Positions 12,570 to 22,092 of a stretch of DNA of 64,000 bases are shown here, piece by piece. The notes below the pieces were generated by a model. The model ran no database searches. It was not told the DNA's origin and was given only the letters and a program-made list of their open reading frames with translations. A program made the translations under genes and the position numbers. The first letter of the stretch is position 1, and every line of letters begins with the position of its first letter. The stretch is from Liolophura sinensis (Eukaryota; Mollusca; Polyplacophora; Chitonida; Chitonidae). The stretch is taken from NCBI RefSeq assembly GCF_032854445.1, contig NC_088301.1, positions 46,621,116 through 46,685,115 on the forward strand, written 5' to 3'.

Positions 12570-14467
12570 ATTTTGTTGATGTTGTGATTCCAGCCGAGGT
12601 CTGCACTAGTATTCAGTCAAACGGGTATTTTGAGATCACGTAAAAGGGAATGCACAAAAGCGTTAGCCGGTTAGATAATGTCGAATTTCAATCCATACAG
12701 CTTAAGTCAGCGTGCACTGTAAACTGTAACAGTAATTTTCACGCGAGCTCTCTTTAAAACTGACGTTCGATCAGAAATCAATAAAATCTTCTCATAGTGG
12801 ATGTAGATCAATGGTTGTGATTACGTTAGTGTGAACATCAAGGGATGTGTACAAGCTGTATCTTGGAAATTTCTGGAATACATACAATCCATCTTTCTAG
12901 TCCCTGACTACGCATTTGAGGTAACACTACGAAAGTCGTGCTTAATTGTTTGGGATGGTCGTGGCGCTCCCTGTGAAGTCCCACTACACTTGTCCAATTA
13001 CCGGTGTGTCTGTCTTCTATCAGGCAGAGGTTGAACACCTGCTCCCAAAAGCGGACAGTTTTGAACGCCGTTACCATTTCAACACTACAATAAGTGTATA
13101 CATGTCGGATGAAATCAATTAAATCAGAGGGAAATTTCTTTTGGGAGTTGTATGTCTATATCTGCATGCTATTGTAAAGGGCGCATTAAATAGACCAACT
13201 GAAGAATCACCTTCGATGCTTTTGTATGTATGACGAAAATGCATATACCTGACATTAAGAAGGCGTTCTTGCCAAAAAGCAGTTCCCAGAAACTTAGGTA
13301 AATTTGCAACTGAATGAAACACCGCACGATGCCAGTGTTAAAAATATAAGTCGATAACTGCGCGATAAACTGCGCCATTTAATAAACAGGGTTATTTTCA
13401 CGTAATATTTCAATATTTTCTAACAAAGATATATCCTCAACATGGCATAGTGGATGAGATAAGTGAACATTGTTTAAAAACAATACTAGAGCTTTATACA
13501 TTGAATTTATGTGATTAGCAGGTTATTCTTTTCGCACATAAATGTGTCAAAAACCAAAAAAGATCTTTGAAAAGTGTTGTAAAATGACATAACCACGGTC
13601 ACCAGGAATCCCGTTGTATTGGTCTCTGCATCTGTAGAAATTTAAATAATTCGTAAAATTTGAAATTTGAAAGAGTTTGTAATATGGTTGAAAAATCCAC
13701 AGTAAAGTATAATTATTCCTTTGCACTTATCGTGAGAATAAAGTGTATAAAAATTAACTATTCAATACTTAACACAATTTTAATATTTTACAAAATAAAA
13801 TGCCAGTGAATAAGGTTTCCCAACGCAGTTCAGGTAACCGAAAAGTCAGACTAATTTGGGAGTTTCTCAAAACAGTTTTTATAAAGAGTATCAATATATC
13901 TCGAAAACATAAGCAATCGAAAGCTGTATAATAACTGATGTCTTTGCTATTCTATTAAAACTGGCCCTTTCTTCAGTCCCGGTCTGACCATCTATGTCAA
14001 GCTTTGATGCCATACTGCACGGTGTTTATTGCCGTTCATAAACAGTTTGCCTACGGTTTGTACTATAGGCCTTCACTTAAGGCGGTAATTTTCAGTACTT
14101 AATAAGTACCAGTCCCTATAATTGTCAGACAGATGAGAACCATAAAATTGGCCCCATGAAATTTACATCGGCTCGCCAGGAGGGAAATAATCAGTCATAT
14201 CTCGATCCCTTAACATTAATTGTATCCCGTTTAATTTTAGTACCATGACCACCATGGCATAAAATTCACATTTACTATTTTATTAGATTTCGGCTGGCCT
14301 TACTGGACTTCAGATGCAATAACCGATATGTATTCGGTGAAGCTTGTAAGCTGTATCTATATATACATCCTAATCACAGGTTTATCCTTGCATGGACAGA
14401 TTTGTGATAGTCATGTAGCGTATACTAGAGCGATTGAACCAATACGGATGGAAAAACACTTAGAAGT
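12570..14467. other. No gene recognised
   Basis: AT-rich spacer with short, overlapping open frames only. I see no repeat family or splice-bounded exon here. Confidence 0.5.
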
Positions 14468-14510
14468 AATCCACTGACCTTAGGACTGGATAAAACAAGG
14501 TCAGTGGATT
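14468..14510. repeat. 14-bp perfect hairpin at the edge of the minisatellite element
   Basis: The arms 14468-14481 (aatccactgacctt) and 14497-14510 pair perfectly over a 15-base loop. The right arm runs directly into the 64-bp inverted repeat that starts at 14508, so it may be the element's left terminal structure. Confidence 0.8.
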
Positions 14511-15174
14511 TATATTTTGAAACTATTAATGTATTGATTAACTGTTCAGATCACTGTGCTAGTGTATATTAAATATAATGGATAATCATATCTGTGTAGG
14601 TTGTACCTTTTTGGTTTAAAACAACCTACATATCCAGATGTCACTTTTACAATGCACATCTTGCTGCTTCCAGCATCGTGTTATCACGCGGCATACAAAT
14701 CCCGTACAGTGCAGCATTCAAATCCCGTATCGCGCAGCATACAAATCCGTACCGATCAGCATACCAATCCTGTACCGTGAAGCATACAAATCCAGCATAC
14801 AAATCCTGCACCTTTTAGCATACAAATCCTATACCATTCAGCAGACAAATCCTGTACCGTACAGCATACAAATCCTGTACCGTGAAGCATACAAATCCTG
14901 TACCGTGCAGCATACAAATCCTGCACCGTGCAGCATACAAATCCTGCACCGTGCAGCATACAAATCCTGCACCGTGCAGCATACAAATCCTGCACCGTGC
15001 AGCATACAAATCCTGCACCGTGCAGCATACAAATCCTGCACCGTGCAGCATACAAATCCTGCACCGTGCAGCATACAAACCCGGTATAACCGATTATATG
15101 GCCTTGTTTTTAATATACACTAGCACTGTGATCTGAACAGTTAATCAATACATCAATAGTTTCAAAATATAAAT
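14508..15174. mobile_element. Non-autonomous element: 64-bp inverted repeats flanking a 23-bp minisatellite
   Basis: Left arm 14508-14571 and right arm 15111-15174 are reverse complements at 62 of 64 positions (for example gtattgattaactgttcaga on the left). Between them lie a short hairpin (14595-14604 with 14621-14630) and a 23-bp tandem array (14691-15085). There is no transposase-like coding. The layout fits a miniature inverted-repeat or foldback element that has captured or grown an internal minisatellite. Its superfamily is unknown to me, and I could not fix a target-site duplication. Confidence 0.75.
14691..15085 (+). repeat. 23-bp minisatellite, about 17 copies
   Basis: The consensus unit is catacaaatcctgcaccgtgcag, in two parts. 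Seven perfect copies run in register from 14911 to 15071. About ten diverged copies, one shortened to 13 bases, precede them from 14691. Three units make 69 bases, so all frames on both strands stay open. This explains a 161-codon frame on the plus strand (14638-15123) and frames of up to 102 codons on the minus strand, none of which looks like a gene. Confidence 0.95.
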
Positions 15175-16439
15175 TTTTGGCCTATTGGAATCCAACAGGG
15201 CACCCATTGCAGTGCTTGGTGGAAACTGACAATATCGGTATGTGTTGGTGTCATATAGACGGTTAGGGACAATAAGGGAAAGGCAATGCCGAAACTTCTC
15301 ATTTGTTTATCTCAATATTAGAAAGACGATAAAACTGCCATAAAACAAACACTTCGTTATTCCTGGTGATGGCATATTTCACGTGCCACCGCATATTTCA
15401 CGTGCCACCTCAGGGACAGAGATGTATGTTCACACCTGACAGAACTAATCGTCCTCCTTTGCAGTTGATCATCTGTCAACACATCTTCCTATCGAGGCCG
15501 TATGCTGCGCTCAGCAGGATCTTGAAGCCTAGAACGCTGGTTACCATACCATTATCTTACTGTAATTAAAGCACAAACCACCAAGATGAAACGAGGTTAG
15601 TAGACATACCGCCACTAACCAAGCGGACTCCAGGTGATCTGTGATTTTCCCGTCTCCTCTGAAGAACATGATAAGGACGTTGATCACGAAAGTGACAGGT
15701 GAAGGCTTGAGAACCTCTTGAGAGCCCACAGTAGACGTCTGAGGACATTTGATACACAGGTGACCAAGAGTTGAAGAGTGGTATCGACTGCTAGAGGTAG
15801 TGAGGAACTGAGTGACAGAAGTACGGAAACAAGGTCGGCGATCATTGATGTTGTGTTATGCTTTCCTTTCGATCTAATCATCTTTTGGTCCCCAGCAGTG
15901 TTGAACAGGACCGTCATGATCGGGTTCGCAAAGATATCCTGACACCACGCATGCAATGCGTACCAGTCTAATTAGAATTTTCTGTGGGTGAACTACTTTC
16001 TCTGAACGTTTGATGGGTATAACATGACGCTGCTCAGTCGTTTGCTGCTCAACCAGAAAAACAATTGTAGATCTAAGGCGTATTTCTGGGCTATATATTG
16101 GTGTTTAAAACTTTACACTATGCTTGAAATGATTTCCGATCAGCAAACAGCACACTTTTAACACTTTGCATACCGAGACTTTAGTGTGTGTACACATCTT
16201 GTGTCGTTTTGTGTCAGAGCCAGTCCATGCACCCAAAATGTTGCTTTCACGGAAGTATTGTGCTGAAGACACTAGACAGGACAACCCATCAATTACATTA
16301 CACTGACGTCAGGATATCCAGTCGCAGCAGCAAGTACCATATTTAACCATGTTTTCGATGACCCGATCCAGGTTTGATTCCAGATCTTTCGTCTGGTTGT
16401 TTCTTCAGACCGCGACTGAAATGACAAAGTTCGGTGCAA
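15175..16439. other. No gene recognised; contains a 19-bp duplication
   Basis: The stretch holds short overlapping frames without family signatures. At 15372-15390 and 15391-15409 the 19-mer gcatatttcacgtgccacc occurs twice head to tail, placing two CACGTG E-box cores 19 bases apart. Confidence 0.5.
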
Positions 16440-16531
16440 ATGAGGCCTCTTTATTCACAAAAATCTGTACTAGAGCTTGCAATGTGTATTGCAAGCTCTA
16501 GTATAGATTTTTGTGAATAAAGAGGCCTCAT
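16440..16531. repeat. 92-bp near-perfect hairpin
   Basis: The 43-base arms 16440-16482 and 16489-16531 pair at 42 of 43 positions over a 6-base loop (tgtgta). The outer end is atgaggcctctttattcac and the inner end is tagagcttgcaa. Such high arm identity suggests a recent origin. The hairpin sits 9 bases before a copy of repeat X. Confidence 0.95.
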
Positions 16532-16540
16532 AACATCGTT

Positions 16541-16771
16541 GATAATATAGCAAATACAGTTAACATCAGCGCATTTCATTCACAAAATTATGCTTATACG
16601 CAAAGTGGCGTGTAACTGGCTACTACTTATGCATGTACATGAACAGACAGAATAAAACCTTAAATGAGGTTAACTGACAGGAAGCGGTATTTCGCCGGTT
16701 ACTTGTGACTATTTACCAGCAATCACACTGACGTCGCTGTTCTGGTTTTACTCTTTATGCTGTAGTTTTTA
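16541..16771 (+). repeat. Dispersed repeat X, copy 1
   Basis: It shares the diagnostic block of repeat X: agaataaaacctta, then aactgacaggaagcggtatt, then caccggttac-like sequence and a gctgtagttttta end. It lies exactly between the 92-bp hairpin and the foldback element. Confidence 0.8.
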
Positions 16772-16779
16772 TATTGTAT

Positions 16780-17361
16780 ATGGAAGACGCGCCCACTCGC
16801 TTTCTCTTGTCGCGAATTTTAATAACCCGCGGCTCGAGAACTCGAGAACGCCACAATAGCTTAAACCGCGCGAGAATATAACGTTTTCTTGTTTTCTTAT
16901 TCTCTTATTCTAGTCTCTTATTCTCGCCATGTCAAAAACCCGCATGTCGAGAACACGAGAGTCAAGATTAGCGCGGTGATTCTCGCGCGGTTTGTCAATA
17001 ACCCCGCGAGATTAGCAATAACCTCGCGCGGGCATGACCAGTCTCGCGTCTTAGAGTTCTCGACTAACATGTCCCGTCATAAAACCTGCTGGTCGAGAAC
17101 ACGAGAGTCGGGATCAGCGAAAACCGCGTGAGTTTTTTGTTATTCCTGCGCGGTTTTCGCTAATCTCGACCCTCGTGTTCTCGACCAGCGGGTTTTATGA
17201 CGGGACAAGCTAGTCGAGAACCCGAGAATGTGAGAGTAGAAAAAGCAAAAAAACGTTATAATCTCGCGCAGTTTTATCTATTGTGGTGTTCTCGAGTTCT
17301 TCAGCCGTGGGTTATTAAAACACGCCACAGGAGAAAGCGAGTGGTCGCATCCGTCTTCCAT
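16780..17361. mobile_element. 582-bp foldback element with nested inverted repeats
   Basis: The element begins atggaagacg and ends cgtcttccat. The outer arms (about 16780-16880 against 17260-17361) share gcccactcgctttctc, ttaataaccc, gaactcgagaac and ccacaatag with their partners. The inner arms (about 17057-17127 against 17149-17221) share gtcccgtcataaaacc, ctggtcgagaacacgag and cgaaaaccgcg. The sequence between carries many CG-rich palindromic words (ctcgcgcggt, tctcgag) unlike the AT-rich flanks. A possible 7-bp target duplication with one mismatch (attgtat / attgcat) flanks it. There is no coding capacity beyond a chance 80-codon frame. It is most likely a non-autonomous foldback transposon. 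Confidence 0.85.
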
Positions 17362-17451
17362 ATTGCATAATGTTTGATTAATGTCTTTTAAAGTGTTGGT
17401 ATATTAAATGTGATGACCATAGAGCATTTTGGATAATTATAGACTAAATAC

Positions 17452-17665
17452 GTCATTTCTGAATGCAAAGGCCTTGATGGACATGACAAGCTTCGACAAG
17501 ACCATTTCTGAATGCAGAGGTCTGTATGCAAATACCAAGCTTTGACATGATTGCAAAGCCATCGACGCATATGGCAAGCCTCTACACATGTCATTTCTGA
17601 ATGCAAACACCTGAATGTACATGACAAGTTTCACAACACAAATGCAAAGATCTCGATAGACTTGA
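17452..17665 (+). repeat. Degenerate tandem repeat with catttctgaatgcaaa units
   Basis: The words catttctgaatgca and tgacaagctt recur at about 17453, 17502 and 17590, with looser copies between, giving three to four degenerate units of roughly 50-90 bases. Minus-strand frames here (17388-17634) are by-products of the repeat. Confidence 0.7.
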
Positions 17666-17675
17666 CGTATCTGGA

Positions 17676-17712
17676 TTTAGAGGGATTGATGTACACAATC
17701 AATCCCTCTAAA
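17676..17712. repeat. 15-bp perfect hairpin
   Basis: The arms 17676-17690 (tttagagggattgat) and 17698-17712 pair perfectly over a 7-base loop. It directly follows the degenerate tandem repeat. It could be the terminus of a miniature element or an RNA hairpin. Confidence 0.85.
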
Positions 17713-20344
17713 GCTTCGACACAGATATATATGATTTTTGAAATTTATCCAATTGAAAATTTATTTCACACGTTTCAAAAATACAACACTGGAATTATAT
17801 ATGTGTATACGTTACGAAAAATATAATGGTGCAGATAATAATTTAGATGACAAGTTAAATTTGAGAGTTGATGTATTTCAAACGATGCCTCTAGAATTCA
17901 AGAATAGCCCTTTGCTGCCAAGGATTTTTCACTTACATGAGTATGATTTTGTACAGAAAACGCTCAAGAAAATTGAATAATATTGAAAGTGATTATTTTT
18001 ATGGCTAAGCTACTTCTAAGCTAACAATATACACTCTAAAAACTGGTCTGAGCAAAACATTATACTTACATTTTAATAATAAAGCAACATTTAGACTTGT
18101 TTTGTTGTAGAACACTCCATGCACCTATGATCCCTCGCGACTGTTTTAATGCAGTGGAACGAGAAAGCTCGCGTTAACAGTTTCACTATCTGTAATTAGA
18201 ATATACAAGTAACACTGCAGCCAAACAATGTGTTAGCCCGTATGTTATAATTCGGTCAGTTCTAAGAATAGATATATCTCAAGATTGGACAAACGAGTGT
18301 AAGGGAGATTACTCAACATTAAATCCTTAACCATATGAAGAAATATGACAGTCCCTATAAGGTGAATTCTCATATACTTATATCTTGTCTGAATCACAAA
18401 GCTGTCAACGTTACCTATTATGTCCTTTCATTTATTTCTTTCTCTGTTATGATGTACCCTGGACTTGATCTTATTTTACACCCATTGCATTCTAATTATG
18501 TTGATATCACGCCAAATAATGTCCTCTGTGTTTCGCACTCCTTTGTCTGGTAAAACAAGACGAAAAAAAGGGTTTCACTTTTACATGCACTGTTCTCGTG
18601 CTTGTGGTTCCCTGAATTATGTATCAACACTTTCAATTACCTGAGAAGAGCCACCGAGCGTGCGTTGCTGCATGGCGAACGATCGCTAATAATTTCACGC
18701 AGCTGCAACATGGAAGTGCCCAAGAATCTTGTCTTGGACAAGCTATGTCAAACGCTCTGACGAAATGCAGTCTTCCTGCATGAGCGGTGCACTCAGATGC
18801 TGTATAATTATGCATCGTGCAAGTTTACCTTCGCATGACATATTTTTACTTTCTGATGGGTTCCTCTAAAATTAATAGACTTCAGTGCGGCAAATATTCT
18901 CCTTCGCTGGCTATCGACTGCGGAAGATAATTAGACGAGGTTAATTGAGATTCCAGAAGAACATAGACATGTCGAGGGTTTGATAATACACAGGGGAATA
19001 GCACTACTTCATTTGTTATCTATTGTGTCTGGAGGACGCGATACCAATGTATTTGAAATTTGTTTAAAACTGGCTATTGGGATTTGGTTTTAATTAAATC
19101 ATCAACCACATCGAGTAAACCAACAATTCACTACCTGTGCCCAGTTTATTATTATACGGGCTGTCTAATAAGGCCGCCCTCGGAAACTGGCTTAACTAAA
19201 GTAAACTAATACGGTATCAGGATGAATACAGTAAGATTATCTCTGGCCTGTTCATTTTTTTTAAACTATGAAAACAATATATGACAGCAAGATCGTCGAA
19301 ATAATATATTAAATAACAAACCATAATGAGCACACATTTAAGATCTCATTTTTACATATTAAACAGAACAATTGAATTAAGACATCAATACTTAAAAGTA
19401 CAGGTCAAAATTACATTGATCACAGTTTACAAAAAATTCGAGTCGATTTCCATTCTGTCAGGTCAATAATATACTCTGTTATGTTTTGTTATAAAATCAG
19501 TATATTAGCACTTGCACTAAATTTTGTTTTTGTCTTTGCACTAACCCACTTGCTCATTATCATCCCTTTTAATATAACACCTATAGAAACCTCGTCCGCA
19601 GGACGCATCCATTTTGAAAAAATAAAGAAAAATCTCTTTGATGTTGTTTTTGATGTTGCAAAGAAAATCCATCGCCATCGAGCCATTTCCTATTCTTTCA
19701 GATAAAATGCATTAAAGTAGAGAATTTCTGTAGCTAACTTGAGATTGATGTGATTATTCAGGTGACTAAGAAAACGCTTCACAAACTTCTATTCCTTTCG
19801 TGGCATTTCTTTTCTTGTACCCTAGGTAAAAACATCCTCTTTGACTCTAAGTTTATTGATTAATATTGCTTTTGTAGCAAAAAAATCGCTTAAAACACTG
19901 TAAGTCCCTCAACTTTTCCACTCCATGTGCCTGTTTCTTTCTCAAGCGGAACTGTGTCTAAGTAAAACAAATCCGGTGTGGATTTATAACGCCCAAGATA
20001 TATCCTTTAGACGAAAGAAATTAAAAGTGCTATAATGTTACCCAGTCAGAACTACGATTTGGAAGGATGGGCAAACATCGCTGGAAGTAATAAACCAAAA
20101 AAATATTCCTCATCTCTAGACATCGTTGAAGACTTTTTATCTTTCGGTGGTTTTATGATGTGGGTGTCGAAGTTGACATTTCTTCTGAAATTTTCTACTG
20201 AAGTGTCCCTGCTTGCTTTGACAAGTGTCTCTTAGTACTAAATCATATCGAATTTTTCTTTTGCGAGAGAAACCGTAACAGGAAATTAGCTTCGTTTATC
20301 ATCCATCTAAAAGTGTCGACCTAAAGCTTAAGTTAGGATGAATA
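17713..20344. other. No gene recognised
   Basis: AT-rich spacer. The open frames at 17738-17980, 18335-18553 and 19481-19705 are low-complexity or overlapped by equally long frames on the other strand, and I recognise none of them. Confidence 0.5.
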
Positions 20345-20597
20345 CTACTGCTCCTAACGTGTCCAGACTGTTCATGGTTATTTCAGTGTCTGCATCACGC
20401 TGTGAGTTCAAGTCCAGCTCATGCTGGCTTCCTCTCCGGCCGTAAGTGGGAAGGTCTGCCAGCAACCTGCGGATGGTCGTGGGTTTCCCCCGGGCTGTGC
20501 CCGGTTTCCACCCACCATAATGCTGGCCGCCGTCGTATAAGTGAAATATTCTTGAGTACGGCGTAAAACACCAATCAAATAAATAAATAAATAAATA
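20345..20597 (+). repeat. SINE type A, nearly complete
   Basis: A tRNA-derived head with a B-box-like gttcaagtcc (20406-20415) is followed by the body blocks ggcttcctctccggccgtaa, acctgcggatggtcgtgg and caccataatgctggc. The tail core gagtacggcgtaaaacacc is followed by an (aaat)n run. It is the best-preserved type A copy here. The family is widespread in molluscs, from general knowledge. Confidence 0.9.
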
Positions 20598-21966
20598 TAA
20601 CACACCCATAGTTCTGGAACAACTGATAGCTAAATAACCTGCTTCTAATCTGACAGTATAATATTGACAGTATTATAGGTCCCCTTATTAGTGTATTTTA
20701 GCCAGGTTATAAAGAAAAATATTCACAGCATTTAGCTTGTGACTCTTCGACACACGTCTTTCAGGTCATATTTGGCACTCTGAACTACCATAATTTCTTA
20801 CCGCTTAAGGCTTTGACGAAAATTATATAATTGACATGCAACATGCACAACCATTTTATATACACTAATTTGCACACTGGTTCGAATGCTGATTTTCCAA
20901 CCTGAATCATTTGTCATTTTGATATAATTCATGTTTTCGTTGCTTCACGTCCAATAACCTGCCGAGCAGATATTTAGTCACTTCTTTTTAAATGTAAAAT
21001 TTCTCATTACTTCAAGCAAGAAATTCTTCCTAAGCATAGATTTTATACAGTATTTAAAGCATGTGTGATCCTTATTGGATAACTTTAGTGTCTAAATAAA
21101 AAAAACAAACAACTGCTTTGTTGTTAAACATCCAAAGCTAAAAAAGCAACTGAAATAGCTGAATCATGACTTCGCTTCCGTCTTGCATTGTTAACTGTCG
21201 ATCTAAACCCTTGTTTGTCATGACTACAAGGTTATTTTGTCGTCTTATTCATTAAATGGCACAGTATATGGGAGATGATTACATACTATAAAACACAGAA
21301 AGCCTATGCTAAATGCAATCAGGCATACTTTTTTTCATACATAAAAGCTGCATTGTGTTGTAATGTTCAGATTTGTTCGTTCTTACCACGGTACTTAAAG
21401 TCTAAAAGGGCTAAATTACGAACACACAGAGGCTTGCCTAAGATCGAAATCCTATTAATCTCGTTCTCACTGCAAACGAGATACATAATATCTGAAGAAC
21501 TGGATCTGATATCGATTGCACAGTTAATGTATTAGGGTGTCAATGTAGAGTGATTTATGTATTAACTGTTTTGCGTAAAATCAGTGGTAAATTGCCTTAA
21601 CTGTTGGGGAGGTCGACTGATAATAAAAAGGACAGTGTTTTTAGAGTATGTCTATATGGGATTTGATGTGTCATGCATATCGAGCAGTCTACACTGCATT
21701 TTCTTCGAGAATTGAGTTCGGCAGATGCAATCGGTTTGGTGTCAGGCTCGCTGGCAATTGTCCCAAAGACACATGACATACATCGATGTTGTCACGTACA
21801 CCCTCTAATCGATACAAAGATTACAGAAAATCAATGTAGAAATGTATGTATCATATCACATGGCAACCTCCACATCTCGTTATGAGGATAACGAGGTCAT
21901 AGTTCTGCACACTAAAAAGCACTTAGCAATATGCTGTCCGCTTAAACTCAAATAATTATGTTCAGG
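20598..21966. other. No gene recognised
   Basis: AT-rich spacer between two SINE copies. It holds only short frames (21275-21535 is the longest at 86 codons), without family signature. Confidence 0.5.
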
Positions 21967-22092
21967 TGAAAGGCGATGGTTTCCCTTGGGCACTCAGGCA
22001 AACCGGTTTCCTCAACCCATAAACTTTACCAAAGTCGTACAGGTGAAAAAATATCCAGGACGACGTTAAAAGCCTATTAAATAAATAAATAT
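21967..22092 (+). repeat. SINE type A, 3' fragment
   Basis: It matches the second half of the copy at 39711-39927 (ggtttcccttgggcac, ctcaacccataaactt, then gacgacgttaaaagcc and an aaataaataaat tail). Confidence 0.7.

Noticed and set aside
14638-15123. 161-codon plus-strand frame with repeated AYKSCTVQHTNPAPCSIQIL-like units, and mirrored minus-strand frames
   Set aside because: The 23-bp repeat keeps all frames open on both strands; there is no gene-like start or flanking signal.
16889-17131. 80-codon frame in the foldback element
   Set aside because: It consists of the element's palindromic words and has no protein signature.
20328-20609. 93-codon minus-strand frame with LFIYLFDW
   Set aside because: It is the antisense of the SINE type A copy and its (aaat)n tail.
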